A stretch of DNA of 64,000 nt, from assembly GCF_023898315.1 (NCBI RefSeq), contig NC_064621.1, positions 135,220,521-135,284,520 on the forward strand, given 5' to 3'. The notes under the pieces are model-generated. The model ran no database searches. It worked only from the letters and a program-made list of their open reading frames with translations, and was not told the origin of the DNA. Positions within the stretch are counted from its first letter, which is position 1; each line of letters starts with the position of its first letter. The position numbers and the translations under genes were made by a program. This stretch comes from Schistocerca nitens. Lineage: Eukaryota > Arthropoda > Insecta > Orthoptera > Acrididae. Positions 33,990 to 45,300 of the stretch are shown piece by piece.

Positions 33990-34160
33990 CTCATTTTGTT
34001 CATTTTCGTTCGTTGTATCTGCTCTGGGCGAACGTCGCAAGACACCTGTTTCAGTTCGTCGTTGATCCATTAACTCAATTTTTTTTATTATAGAGGGCAG
34101 CTAACCCTCTGACCGAACACTCTGAGTTACCGAGCCGGCTACCATTCAGCTATCGGGGCG
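33988..34160 (-). mobile_element. SINE-D copy
   Basis: The minus strand begins cgccccgatagctgaatggt, an A-box-like tRNA start, and contains gttagctgccctc and an A-run. It continues to the (AT)n tail. No clear B box. The unit separates the two halves of the LINE RT C-terminus. Confidence 0.6.
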
Positions 34161-34350
34161 GACATAGGGAGAAAGGAACATCACGATAAAATAAGAGAAA
34201 TCAGGGCTTGCACGGAAAAATTCTCGCTTTTCCCGCGCACCGTTCGAGAGTGGAACGGTAGAGAGAGAGCTTGAAGGTGGTTCATTACACTCTCTGCCAG
34301 GCACTTTATTGTGAATAGCGGAGTAATAACTTAGATATATATGTAAGGAC

Positions 34351-34954
34351 ATTGCTGGCCAGTAACCCCTTTGAACGTTATCGCACCCCTTTGAAGTGCA
34401 GTGCGACCGCAAATTTTGCTCTGATCTACAGAGTGGAGCATTACAGATGGTTCAAATCCGTTGTAGTGGCATCAAAAGATGGGGTGAAATGAGGGTAAGA
34501 GTGTATGTGGCGTCCTTACAATGGCATGCCACGATCACAGTGGTGTTGGAAGGAATTGTGGTGAAATTTGTTGTAGTGTGACATTATTAATCCACCTTAC
34601 ACGTCACATGAGCTTCTCAGTTCCGTTCTTTTGCGTCGATTGACACCTTGCTGTTGAAGCGTCGTGGTGACCGAGAGTGACGTCACAGAGCGTTATGCTT
34701 TTGTACCGTTACAGAGAGGGTTGCAGGCACCCATCGGTCAAATTTAAAACTTCTACGTCCGCATGGGAGACAATTACGGTGTATCGAAAAACTGATTCTT
34801 TAATTGTGTTGCGCAGTGTAGTAAGCGGTAAACTTTCTTCCCTTTGTCGTTTTGTCAGCGAGAAAAAGTTTTGTAAAGGTTTGAAATTATGTGTAAAGTT
34901 GTTGCAAGTCACTAAATGATCTCATTCTAAAATTTTTTGAGTTGCACGTCTTCT
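34351..34954. other. Unassigned sequence
   Basis: No domain or repeat terminus recognised. Confidence 0.4.
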
Positions 34955-36065
34955 GACTTCACCCTCTTCATCTCGGAATAGCACTTCCACCCAAGATTAT
35001 TATTATTTGCTGTATGTATTCCAATCTCTGTATTTCTCTACAGTTTTTACCCTTTACAAGGTGCGTCTGAAAGTTCGGTGAATGATCTCAGAAAATAAAG
35101 GAAACATATGTTACAAACAGAATACCTTAACTGGCCCTCAAAGTACTCACCATTAACTACAACTCACTTCTGACATCGATTGTAATACTTTTGGGAACAG
35201 TCAGCAAACGCATCTTCTGGAATCGCTTGCGGCACGTGGTCACTCGTTTTTGGATAATAGCAATGTTACAGGAGATGAGATCTGATGCCACCAATACGAT
35301 AGGGTCACCTAACGACAGTCAGTGGCAAGGTGGTCATCGTCTCCACTGTCTCCTTCGGGTAGAAACTCATGGTGGATCAAGTCCTTGTTATCGAAAAAGG
35401 CGATCAACATCGTCTTAATCTTGGATTTTGTAAGAGCCGACATGTTTTGGCAGGCGGGGAAGCGATGCTCACCATGACACTGTCGATCGCTTCTCCTCCG
35501 GATCGCACTTGTAGCACTGGGTCTCGTCTCCTGTAATGAAGCGTGTAACCGACAACGCGTCACAACGGTACTTCGAGTGATTCCACAAGATGCCTTTGCT
35601 GACGGTTCCCAACAGCCTTACAATCGATGCCAGACGTAACTTGTAACTAATAGTGATTACCTTAAAGGCCAGTAAAGGTATTTTGTTTCTAACCGCTTCT
35701 TTTCTGAAACAATTCAGTGAAATTTTCAGACACACCTTGTACATCTCCCTATATTACCATCGAAGTTACTCTCCTGATATCATAACAAATATTCCATCGC
35801 CTTGTCTCTTCTTTCTTTCTATCGGTTCTTTCCGTATGTTACTTTCCCCGCCTTTTCTGCGGAGAAAAACCTCATACCTTATCTCAATAGTCCACCCCAT
35901 TTTCTAAGTTCTTCTGTAGCATCACATCTCAAACACTTCTGGTTTTCCCACTGCCGTGATACACTACCATACGATGCTGAGCTCCAGATGTACATTCTCA
36001 GAAATTTCTTCCTGAAATTATTGCCTTTGTTTCATATTAGACTTCTCTTAGTCACGAATGACCTC
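34955..36065 (-). mobile_element. RTE-like LINE 3' fragment carrying a mariner insertion
   Basis: The left part (34955-35056) and right part (35740-36065) are contiguous RTE sequence once the mariner is removed. The minus strand of the right part reads FRKKFLRMYIWSSASYGS, like the C-terminal region of RTE RT proteins (KKFLRTYVWSVxLYGSETW type), followed by decayed sequence. Same strand as the RTE fragments at 53235 and 58478. Non-functional. Confidence 0.75.
35057..35739 (-). mobile_element. Mariner deletion derivative
   Basis: A 683-bp unit with ends caaggtgcgtctgaaagtt and caaggtgtgtctgaaaatt (right, reverse complement) and TA at 35055-35056 and 35740-35741. The minus strand retains fragments of a mariner transposase: ITGDETQCYKCDPEEKR (first catalytic D region) and KSKIKTMLIAFFDNKDLIHH. 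After a deletion comes the C-terminus VNGEYFEGQ (about 35140). The second and third catalytic motifs are lost. Confidence 0.88.
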
Positions 36066-36551
36066 TATGACATTATCGATCAACTTTCTCGGGTCAGTTG
36101 ACAGTCGATGGTCGGAGTGCTGACACATTATCTGCAAATCCAGTAATGCTGGCAACTGATGGGTTATGCATGGGGATCGTATCAACCTGTACTGCATCAA
36201 AACAGCCTGAAGATAATGCAATGAAGCGTCGAAACTGGTAGCGACAAAATAAAATAAAATCATAAGGACGGCTGTAGGTGTTTTTATTTTCTGTCATGAT
36301 CAAGAGTAGGCTGAAGCTCAAAAGAATTGTTCTGATGAATGAACGTGGAGACAACTGGGATACTGAAATAGTATGGAGGAACGATATGTGTTTGCAGTGG
36401 TCTAAGGCTGTAGGTACCACAGTAGACAGTTCAATGAAAGAGGAATGGACATCTCTAGGATGGGCAATAATTGAAGTTAGAGAGACACATGCAGGGAGAT
36501 TAAGTTCCTACCAATGTCGTTTTACGACATCCGCAATTCTAGATTTGGCCT
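36066..36551. other. Unassigned, with a Penelope-tail-like stretch
   Basis: 36190-36265 (cctgaagataatgcaatgaa, gcgtcgaaactggtag, aataaaataaaa) resembles the 3' ends of Penelope-like elements. The rest is unassigned. Confidence 0.4.
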
Positions 36552-36975
36552 CCAAAAACCACGAACGAGATTTTCATATTCTCTCGCTCGCTAAGCTCAA
36601 ACTGTTGGACCTACAGAAAGAATGAATAGGACATTTTTGTGGGAATTTTAATTTAGTTAAGTTCTGCACTCGGATACGTTATCGCTAGAGGCCGTAGTTC
36701 TCGGATTACTCAAGAAAAACGTACAGAAGTGAACTTCAAAAGTACCCCCACTCCTACACTCAGCACTCTTAGTATTTCTAGTATGTCGCTCACGACACCC
36801 CCTCCTACCACTATACAAAAATTTGCAACTACACGAATTATTTTCCACATTCAACATTTTTTTATCGTCATTGACTGGCCTTACCTACAAAAAGGTCGTG
36901 TTCATTTTTTTCTGTAGGACTAACAGTTTGCGCGTTGCGAGCGAGACAATATGAAAAGCTCGCGCTTGGTTTTTG
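36552..36975. mobile_element. Compact TIR element (MITE-like), 424 bp
   Basis: About 75-bp imperfect terminal inverted repeats: ccaaaaaccacgaacgag... at the left and its complement at 36890-36975. They share ttttcatatt, ctcgctcgc, caaactgtt and cctacagaaa. No coding capacity. The same ends occur at 16911-17903. Confidence 0.75.
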
Positions 36976-37097
36976 AAGAACAGATGTAGAATAGCGGGTG
37001 ACATAAAACGAGATTGGTAGAGGCAGCCGAATCATAGTGATTCAAGTAAGGTAAATGCGAAAGAACATGGGGTACCAGGAGAAATACCCACAGCAAT

Positions 37098-38490
37098 AAA
37101 AGTTTTGCGTCACCCAGGATCCCAGAACCCCTGAAGGTAGACGTTGACTGTGTATATTGTATCACAGACACAGTCCGTTTGACAGTTCATAGATGTCACT
37201 AAACCCGCCCAAAGATGCAAACAACCATGCATGAGCAGCTTCTATTAGAGGGAGGGGGTCGGACAGCCGATCAGTTCCAATTCCAACAGAAAGGAGGTAC
37301 AAGGCTAGTGTTGTCTGTAGTTCAACCATGCCTAGACGGTCAATACCGCGGTTCGTTCGCCTCCGCATTGTTACTTTGTTCCAGGAAGGGCTCTCAACAA
37401 GGGAAGTGTCCAGGCGTCTCGGAGTGAACTAAACCGATGTTTTTCGGACATGGAGGAGATACGGAGAGACAGGAACTGTCGATGGTATTCCTCGCTCAGC
37501 CCGCCCAAGGGCTATTCTTGCGTTGGATGACCGCAGGCTACGGATTATGGCTCGGAGGAACGCTGACAGCAATGCCACCATGTTGAATAATGCTTTTCGT
37601 GCAGCCACAGGTCCTCGTGTTATCACTCAAGCTGTGCGCAATAGGCTTGCATGATGCGCTACTTCACTCTCGACCTCCATGACGAGGTCCATCTTTGCAA
37701 CCACCACACCATGCAGCGCGGTACCGTTGGGCCCAACAACATGCCATATGGATCGCTCAGTATTGGCATCACGTTCTCTTCGTCGATGAGTGTCGCATAT
37801 ACCTTCAACCAGACAATCGTCGGAGACATGTTTGGAGGCAACCTGGTCAGGCTGAACGCCTTAGACACACTGTTCAGCGAGTGTAGCAAGGTAGTGTTTT
37901 GCGGTCGCATTATGTGGGGCAGACGTATGCCGCTGGTGGTCATGGAAGGCTCCGTAACGGCTGTACGATACGTGAATGCCATCCTCCGATCGATAGTGCA
38001 ACCATATCGGCAGCATATTGGCGAGGCATTCGTATTCATGGACGACAATTCGCGCCCCCATCGTGCGCTTCAGGATAAGGACATCGCTGGACTAGAGTGG
38101 CCAACACTTTCTCCAGAAATGAACCCTATCGAACATGCCTGGGATAGATTGAAAAGGGCTGTTTATGGACGACGTGACCCACCAACCACTCTGAGGCATC
38201 TACGCCGAATCGGAGTTGAGGAGTGGGACAAACTGGACCAGCAGTGCCTTGGTGAACTTGTGGATAGTATGCCACGACGAATACAGGCCTCAATCAATGC
38301 AAGAGGACGTGCTACTGCGTATTAGAGGTACCAGTGTGTACGGAAATCTGGACCACCACCTCTGAAGGTCTCGCTGAGTGGTTTTTATGAGCAATAAAAA
38401 GGGCGGAACTGATGTTTATGTTGATCTCTGTTCCAATTTTCTGTACAGGTTCCGGAACTCTCGGAACCGAGGTGATGCAAAACTCGTTTT
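37098..38490 (+). mobile_element. Tc1-like transposon, fourth family, decayed
   Basis: Ends with aaagttttgcgtcacc (left) and ggtgatgcaaaact (right) enclose a broken transposase. Outer boundaries are approximate because the TA duplications are unclear. Confidence 0.8.
37328..38325 (+). pseudogene. Tc1-like transposase, frameshifted and internally deleted
   Basis: It starts MPRRSIPRFVRLRIVTLFQE at 37328. An in-frame stop interrupts the first HTH (VSRRLGVN then TAA at 37430). The second HTH part (NAFRAATGPRVITQAVRNR) ends at a TGA near 37652. The central part needs the frame of 37695-37886 (VLFVDECRIYLQPDNRRR, first D). The rest uses another frame: FVFMDDNSRPH (second D) and SPEMNPIEHAWDRLKRAVYG (glutamate), ending INARGRATAY. 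Only 28 residues separate D and E, about six fewer than relatives, so a small deletion lies there. Confidence 0.87.
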
Positions 38491-39423
38491 GATGTGAATA
38501 ATTCAGTTGATCGCCGACAGAAAGACAAAAATTCGGCAGTGTGTCACTTACAAATGAAATAAACAGGAAGAGCAAGGAAGCTTAAACGAAACAAATGGTG
38601 AAAATGTGTAGAAAGCTCAAACGTAACGAAGAATCTCAAACGGACTAACCTCCAGCATTGAGCCTGGAAACATCGATTGTGCGAAAGCCAACTTACGCTA
38701 ATGTCACATGACATTCGCTCAGCTCTCGATGAAGCCAGTGAAATAGATGCAAAGTTTGTCGACTTCCGAAAGTGTTAAACTGAGTACAACACCAATGCTT
38801 AACAAAGAATGTAAGATCATATGGACAGTCTGTCCGGTAGTGAAAGAGCGGACTAGACTATTTATAGTGTGCACCGAGGCTTAACAGAGATGGTCTCCGC
38901 GCTCGATATGCGACTGCATCGGGAAGAAACCCAGACATGTCGTACGACTCTATGTACCCTGTGACATATATTTGTCAGTGGCTTGCGAAGTATGTACGTA
39001 CATATGTACGCGTTTCTGTTTTCGTGCTTACAGACTGATATACCATAAAAACCTAATAGAGTCCGTCATTCCCAAAAAGAATTTTGCACTCTTTTCCTGG
39101 TGAAAACGTATTATTGCTTTTTGTGGTTCCCCAAGGGTAGATGAATCATACTACACTAAATATCTCTCTCTTCGCATTAGTAATGTCACAGGAAGTTAAC
39201 ATTATATTCATTCATTTCTGAAATGACCTTTCTCGTGCAGAAAGTGCAGTTTATCAGAAATGGTACTTTTTCGCTGTTTTCATAGCAACAAATTTTTGTC
39301 ATCATGATGAATAGGAAAGGAATCAAATTTTGAAAGCTGGTGGCTGAACTTCTACGAGAAAAGTGTGCCCTCCATGGTGCGTCCAGGAATAAAAATGGAA
39401 CATTAATCAAAGGTATCATTCAC
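38491..39423. other. Unassigned; possible old LINE tail near 38960-39010
   Basis: gtcagtggcttgcgaagtat resembles the 3' end of the gtagatg-tailed LINE family, but no protein can be read. The rest shows nothing. Confidence 0.35.
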
Positions 39424-40570
39424 TCCTGTTAATAATATAAAGGAAAGGGTAGACTGTCACTCACCGTAAAAGATGACACATTGGCTTGCTGACAGGCAAT
39501 CAAAAAGTCTTTCATATACTTAATGTTCGGCCAAAGCCTTCTGCAGAACGTCAAACACACACACATACATTCATTCACTCAAGCAGGCACACCACACGTA
39601 CCAGAATGCATTCTGTTCCAAGTTGCCGGAGGTAGCCGTAATTGTGAGTTGACTTCAACCTCCACCAACTAAAATATTTCATAATTTTACCACAATGAAG
39701 TTTCTGTGCTGACTTGCATATTGCGACTAGATAACTTTTCTATTCTGTAGATTGAATAAGAAAATCTCGGTCTTCTCTGAATGACTGCAGGCTCTTTCGT
39801 ACAACAAGCAGAAATGAACATTTCAAATTACAAATAAAGTCTCGCCAGTGGGGGATCGGTGCCACATTGAAGTGCTGTACACAATAAATAACGGCATAAA
39901 CACATGATATGGTGAATAAATAAAGATAAAAAACGCTGCTAACTCAAAGTCAGTTCCTATATTAGAAATCATTGATAATTACATCCCCACATTCTAAAGG
40001 CCGGAAGAGGAAAGACAAATGCAAACAGTCAGGCTTCTCCTGGCTCTTCCAAAAAATAATTCAAGTTTTGCAGCGAACACATAGTGCGTAGTGGGGCGAT
40101 CACTCTGTTGTAGAAATAATTCAAAAGCCAAGATCTCTTAAGAACTGTTTACTAGATAACCGGTTTCAACACAATAAAGGTGTCGTCGTCGGATCTACAT
40201 TCATATCCGATGATTGCATCTTTAGTGTGTTGAAACCGGTTATCCAGTAAACAGTATTTAAGCGATCTTGGCTTTTGAATTATTTCTAAATAATTCAAGG
40301 CCTCGCCTTCCATTACTTGTATAGATAAAGCAACTAAGAACATTGACTCTTCAGTCATCAATCTTTATCCAGGCGTTACATGATGTGTGCGTGAGATGTG
40401 CTTGCTTGTGTGAATGAATGTGTTTATATGTGTTTCATTTTCTAACGAAGGCTAAATGTGTAACAGTCTTTTCGTTGTACCTGTTAGCAACCCAACGTGT
40501 CATCTTTATAGTGAGCCCCAATCTATCTCTTTTCCTGGTATTTTTGATATTTCAACCTGGAATGCCCATT
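39424..40570. repeat. ~1.15-kb segment bracketed by inverted copies of one repeat
   Basis: The left flank (gggtagactgtcactcaccg, then caaaaagtctttcatatac, tgttcggccaaagcctt) is the inverse of the right flank (aacgaaggctaaatgtgtaa, cagtcttttcgttgtacct, tatagtgagcccc). CA-rich sequence lies just inside each. I recognise the flank as a common locust repeat of uncertain class. Inside is the foldback 40112-40287. Confidence 0.6.
40112..40287. repeat. Foldback, 83-bp imperfect arms around a 10-nt loop
   Basis: Arms 40112-40194 and 40205-40287 contain agaaataattcaaaagcc and ataaccggtttcaacac with their complements. Like 16530-16821 it carries a CCGGTTTC block typical of Penelope-like termini. Confidence 0.85.
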
Positions 40571-41154
40571 GTTCCAGTCGTCCTATTAGTTATTCAGAAT
40601 CACCTACAACTCAAGCAAGCCACATGTGGTGACCACCTCTCGTTCAATTAGAGGACTTACGAAGCACACTTCGATTCTACGTTTGCCAATACAAAAAAAA
40701 GTGATTCTTCCTCGGTGTCCGTGTGAAATTGAAAGATTTCAATCAAATATAACTAAATACAAGAAGTCAAAAAAGTTATGAAATAAGTTTCGTACCAATA
40801 TAAGAGGCTAGTCTCGTAAACAAACGTTAGTACATGCATTGTATGTCCCATTTCCTAGATGTATACTCACTCTATAGCATAAAAATAATAAAATTTCTCT
40901 CGATACTTAGTACCAATATGTACTTTCAAAAACATAAACTGTTGAATACCCGGTGATTAAAATGGGGATGTCTGAAGTAATTGATTTTACAGATTTCAGA
41001 AGTTTTTCTCTTATTGAATGTTACAGAAAAACTATTTTTGCTGTAGAGTATGTTCTGAAATGTTCTTCAGTGACGAAAACGTTGATCTGGAGCCTATAGA
41101 TTGTTTATACCGTAAAACACATATTTGGGCTAGTCTCAAAATAAGTGTTTGTGT
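40571..41154. other. Unassigned AT-rich sequence
   Basis: Nothing recognised. Confidence 0.4.
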
Positions 41155-41165
41155 AAATGAGGTTC

Positions 41166-41357
41166 AAAAATCAAATGGTTCAAATGGCTCTGAGCACTAT
41201 GGGACTTAACTTCTGAGGTCATCAGTCGCCTAGAACTTAGAACTACTTAAACCTAACTAACCTAAGGACATCACACACATCCATGCCCGAGGCAGGATTC
41301 GCACCTGCGACCGTAACAGCCGCGCGGTTCCGGACTGCGCGCCTAGAACCGTTAGAC
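41166..41357 (-). mobile_element. SINE-A copy, head slightly truncated
   Basis: Exact 11-bp TSD aaatgaggttc at 41155-41165 and 41358-41368. It lacks the last bases of the head (no ccaccgcggcc block). The B box has one change (gattcgcacc). Confidence 0.93.
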
Positions 41358-41499
41358 AAATGAGGTTCCTTAGAGTTGCGTAGCAACTGATCCCATTTCT
41401 GATTCTATATAGACGACTTAGTTTCTTTTAGATTATGTGTCCATTTCCGTTCTAACTTTGCAGTGCTTCCATAAGTAGTTAAAGATGAATAGCATTACA

Positions 41500-41700
41500 A
41501 AAAATGGTTCAAATGGCTCTGAGCACTATGCGACTTAACTTCTGAGGTCATCAGTCGCCTATAACTTAGAACTAATTAAACCTAACTAACCTAAGGACAT
41601 CACACACATCCATGCCCGAGACAGGATTCGAACCTGCGACCGTAGCGGTCGCTCGGTTCCAGATTGTAGCGCCTAGTACCGCACGGCTACTCCGGCCAGC
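41500..41700 (-). mobile_element. SINE-A copy
   Basis: Complete unit. TSD aatagcattaca (41488-41499) and aatagcgttaca (41701-41712), one mismatch. Confidence 0.93.
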
Positions 41701-41712
41701 AATAGCGTTACA

Positions 41713-42371
41713 CGAAACAGTGTGTCTCACAGGTAATGGTTTCAAGTTGCCGTACAGTTACCCAGATTTAAGTTTGCGATATTTTGCCTAACTTCAAACG
41801 GATGGTCAGAACAGTTCTTCTGAAACGGCTGCAGCCAGTTTCCTGCCTCGTGCTGCTCGAGTCCACATGTTATGACTATCCGTTAACGTAGTTGTCCGAT
41901 GCGCATGTTATGTTCAGAGCTGCCTTGGTAGTTCCTTCAGTGACACTGTTTCTTCATTGCAACGGAACTGGTTACTCACAGTGTAAAATGTAAACTTCGA
42001 AACAATACAGTGCGATCTGGACTCTTTAATATAAATAATTTAATGCACGTTTACTGTTGTTCCTTCACGCAATATGTGCAACATCAATAGCAACTCCACT
42101 TCTTTCCGACACGCATCTGATATCTCGATCCATACAAAGCTTTTAAAATTGTAAGAGAGATATATCCGTGGCAGCTATTTCCGTTATGACAGTCAAGATA
42201 CAAACAAACATATAAAAGGAGTTCTTACAGTAGTGAAATATCGGAATCGTGTTTTCCTCTAAAGAAAGTCATAATCACCTCTTGTCCCAGTTGTCGACAA
42301 AACGGAATTAAACCAATAAGCGGCTTATAAGAGTTCAATACTCCGACAGACATCCACTACAAATTCAACGA
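41713..42371. other. Unassigned sequence
   Basis: Nothing recognised. Confidence 0.4.
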
Positions 42372-42540
42372 AATTATTGTGGTTAGCAACTGCTTGTAAG
42401 GTTACCGCTATAAACGATGTAGCAAAGGATGATTCGAATGAAAACTCTACACTGGAGTTCTTTTGAAATTCACCGGCAGTCGACATCGATAAGTAAATAT
42501 TTCTGGTATTCAACCTAACTACCTTTTCTTACTGTTCAAA
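42372..42540 (-). repeat. Dispersed repeat, copy 1 of a pair
   Basis: Direct homologue of 46320-46489, sharing gctataaacgatgtagcaaa, tggagttcttttgaaattca and accggcagtcgacatcgata. The minus strand keeps an open frame in both (MSTAGEFQKNSS, then SSFATSFIAVTL). Unknown family. Confidence 0.85.
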
Positions 42541-44880
42541 ACAAATCAGCCGATTTAACTGGACACCACTCTTGTTTTGGTCTCTTGACGCGTTTCTGAT
42601 ATTAGTTCTTTATTAGGTTGACAGATTAAAGCTACAACTGCTGCTAGGAAGTTATTTTGTGGCAGAATTCGTGAACAACGTAGTAACGTTATTTTGGTCT
42701 TGATGTTCTTACTTTTAGATTATTTACTCATTAAATTTTGCGCAATATGAATTTAGTAGTGTTCTTAAAATTATAATCCATACACTAGCGGTTAGTGGAT
42801 ATGTATATGAACTACATTAAGCGAACCACAGATGCTGCTGTCTACATGTACCATTCGTACACAGCATTCAGCTACATCTGCGGAAGTGAGAACGTGGGAT
42901 AAAAGGGCAGCACTCATGCGTGAGAGAGAAGCCAGCTAGGATAGCAAACATCAAGCAGTTATATTTCATTGGGTTAAACGTGATGGCCGTTGGTGTATAG
43001 AGACGGATGTAAATCGAATAGAGATGAACGGTGGATAAACGTTTATTTTTCATTGATTGTAGCAACAACTCAAACCACAAATTGATATCAGTACGGTTGA
43101 ACCACGACCTGTCGAGTGTGACGAGACATACTGGTGTTCATTTTTACTCTTACGCTCTTGACGTACACTGAATGGAATGGGAAGTGTTATACCATGAAGC
43201 ACCGGTTCAAAATTTCTATAGTATCAGACAAGAGTTCCATCGAGCCCTGGAACCCTGCTCAGTTTTAACTATTTCAGCTTTTTCTGAACGCCGATGACAC
43301 CGATAAATGTCACAGTAATCTTTCAACTAGTGTGACAATTGAACTGGGACTGTTCTTCTAAATCTTAAAGTCTTATTCGGTTCTCACAGACGTAATGGTA
43401 AATACAAGGCAAAGAGGTCATGACTGACACTGAGTAAATTTCTACCTCGATGTCAGGATGAGCTGATTAAATTCTTATGGTTGGAGTTCCCAGTCGTGTT
43501 ATACTATCCAGACGTCATCATATGCGCCAATGATTGTCGAAATTATGTATTTCCAGTATTGCAGTTTCAATCTTGACTATTATCAAGTGGTCATGCGAAA
43601 CTGGTAAAAATTTTCTGCCATTTACACATGCCATCGTAATACTGAGCCTTTTAACTATGTCACCATCTGTACCATAAACCACCAAGAAACCACCGTGGAC
43701 AGTGTAAGAATTGATTTTCATATTACATATGTTAAAAGACTCAGATACATATGATGACATGCCTACATTTCAGAAGTTTTTTTAAGCTTGATGTATGCTA
43801 AAAGCACAATCTCTCAATTGGAATAGTGAAAATAGTGAAAATAAATAATTTCTACTGTCAATGGTGACTATGATGTGTTTTTAACCATTACGTGAGGAGG
43901 TACTGAGAACAATGTCCCGTGAAGGTATGTTGTCGAGTTATCATCCGAGTCGTGACGTCATGTTGTCGCAACTTTGGACGAGTTTTCTAAGACGCCTGAA
44001 GACGATGAATACGAAATTTGATATACCTTTTGTATTTCTTGCTTTTTTTCTTCAAAGGCAAAGAGAAAATTTGAAGCGGTAGCCCAGCGTAGAGCCTGCG
44101 CCTACCGTAATGTATTTTTGATTTTCAAATGTTAAAAAACGTAAGATGTTTTTCCTGTTCCTCGGTAAGAGGAAGGACTTGCTCTCTGTTAATGAACTAA
44201 GGTAGACGCACGTTATCTTAGAGCGAAAGCGGCAGTAGCCACTTTGGTTGTGAGAATACGTAAAAAGTCCGTATTTTTTATGTGCGTAGAAGAAAGAATA
44301 TAGTAGTATTTCACTAGTGAGTTATTATTCCAAGTAGTACCGTAAAATATAAAAATCCAAGAAGCCTTCGGAGATATTACGAAGATCCGATTACAAAAGG
44401 AATGATGAACACAGTCAATAGTTTGTAGGTTGAAACGGCGATCGGAAGTAGTGTTATTAATTGGTAAGCATAATCTACAACAAGAGAAAGACTATTTCGT
44501 TGATGTGGAACTAATATGAAAAAATTCTTTAGCTATTTACAGGCATAGCTCAGCTTGTTGTGCTTGTCCGACAAGCCGAAAAATTAATCTCATTATTTTC
44601 ATACATGTAAACATTTATTATTTTTTATTATACTGTAGAAATTCGTCGAAACGTTGCGAGAACGCTACACTGCTACTCGGCTGGTAAACCGAGAAGCTTT
44701 CATCAACGGAATCCGCCGAGAAAACCTGCGCTCTCAAATAGGATGTCCCTAGTGTTTTCAACATCTACACATGGGTCTTTTAGTATGTATTGGTTTGAGA
44801 AAAACAAGGGTAGCTTGCTGAGTTCATTTGTAGTAAAAGGCCGTTTGCTTTATGGGTCGGAAAGAGGATCGTAATTCACT
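42541..44880. other. 2.3 kb of unassigned sequence
   Basis: Nothing recognised with confidence. 44640-44740 (gtcgaaacgttgcgagaacg) has a flavour of LINE/Penelope 3' sequence. Confidence 0.35.
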
Positions 44881-45300
44881 TTGGCCGTACGGCGCCGGCC
44901 TCGGGCGCCGACTTGGGAGCAACCGGGGCGCCTAGACACGTGGAATCCACTTGTCGCAGTGACGCCGGGGGCACCTCGGGGGATGCCCACTCCCTGCAGG
45001 CAATCTCCTCCGGAATTAGTTTTTCTGATTTCGATCTTAAACGTTACTCTATATAGTGTCGTTTCCCGCTGGCAAATTCGGAAAGCGGCGAATGTCTCAG
45101 ACGGGGAATTGCTCCCGCTCCCCCTCAACTGTATCAACACCCCACTGGCCGCGTCTCCCCTATCCGACATCTCTTTCCTGGAACACTCGGAACTTACTTT
45201 CACATCCGTCCACTGCTCCCAGGAGCACATTCTCCTAGCGGGGCACTGTCTGCAGAACACATTCAAAAATGAGCTCTTGGATGTGCAGCTTGTTACGTAG
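44881..45300 (+). CDS. Unassigned 139-codon open frame in a GC-rich block
   Basis: The forward frame reads from a non-ATG start (TTG) to TAG at 45298-45300. Content includes VFLISILNVTLYSVVSRWQ (weakly hydrophobic) and SDISFLEHSELTFTSVHC. No domain recognised. The opposite strand is also open (44850-45353), which in a GC-rich block can happen by chance, so strand and reality are uncertain. The first half is Pro/Arg-rich (RAPTWEQPGRLDTWNPLVAV). It could be a host exon, part of an unknown element, or nothing. Confidence 0.25.
   Translation: MAVRRRPRAPTWEQPGRLDTWNPLVAVTPGAPRGMPTPCRQSPPELVFLISILNVTLYSVVSRWQIRKAANVSDGELLPLPLNCINTPLAASPLSDISFLEHSELTFTSVHCSQEHILLAGHCLQNTFKNELLDVQLVT

Larger units (their letters stand above)
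33030..34350 (+). mobile_element. Jockey/CR1-like LINE RT fragment, interrupted
   Basis: Readable pieces on the plus strand: LIYINDTGNNLSSHLKLFADD (split here by a shift before LIYIND), LTLNKEKCEVIHMSTK and STQYLRIAITNSVNWNDHT, then a decayed C-terminus. The RT C-terminal tail resumes at 34161 (HDKIREIRACTEKF, FPRTVREWNG). Two SINE-like units and an (AT)n run lie in between (33741-34160). The upstream 32590-33030 may be more of it but is not readable. Non-functional. Confidence 0.75.

Noticed and set aside
33834..34073. Protein-coding frame through the (AT)n run
   Set aside because: The translation is mostly IYIYIY from a microsatellite flanked by SINE sequence.
38960..39010. LINE 3' end
   Set aside because: Only about 20 bases resemble the family tail; no coding sequence can be read upstream.
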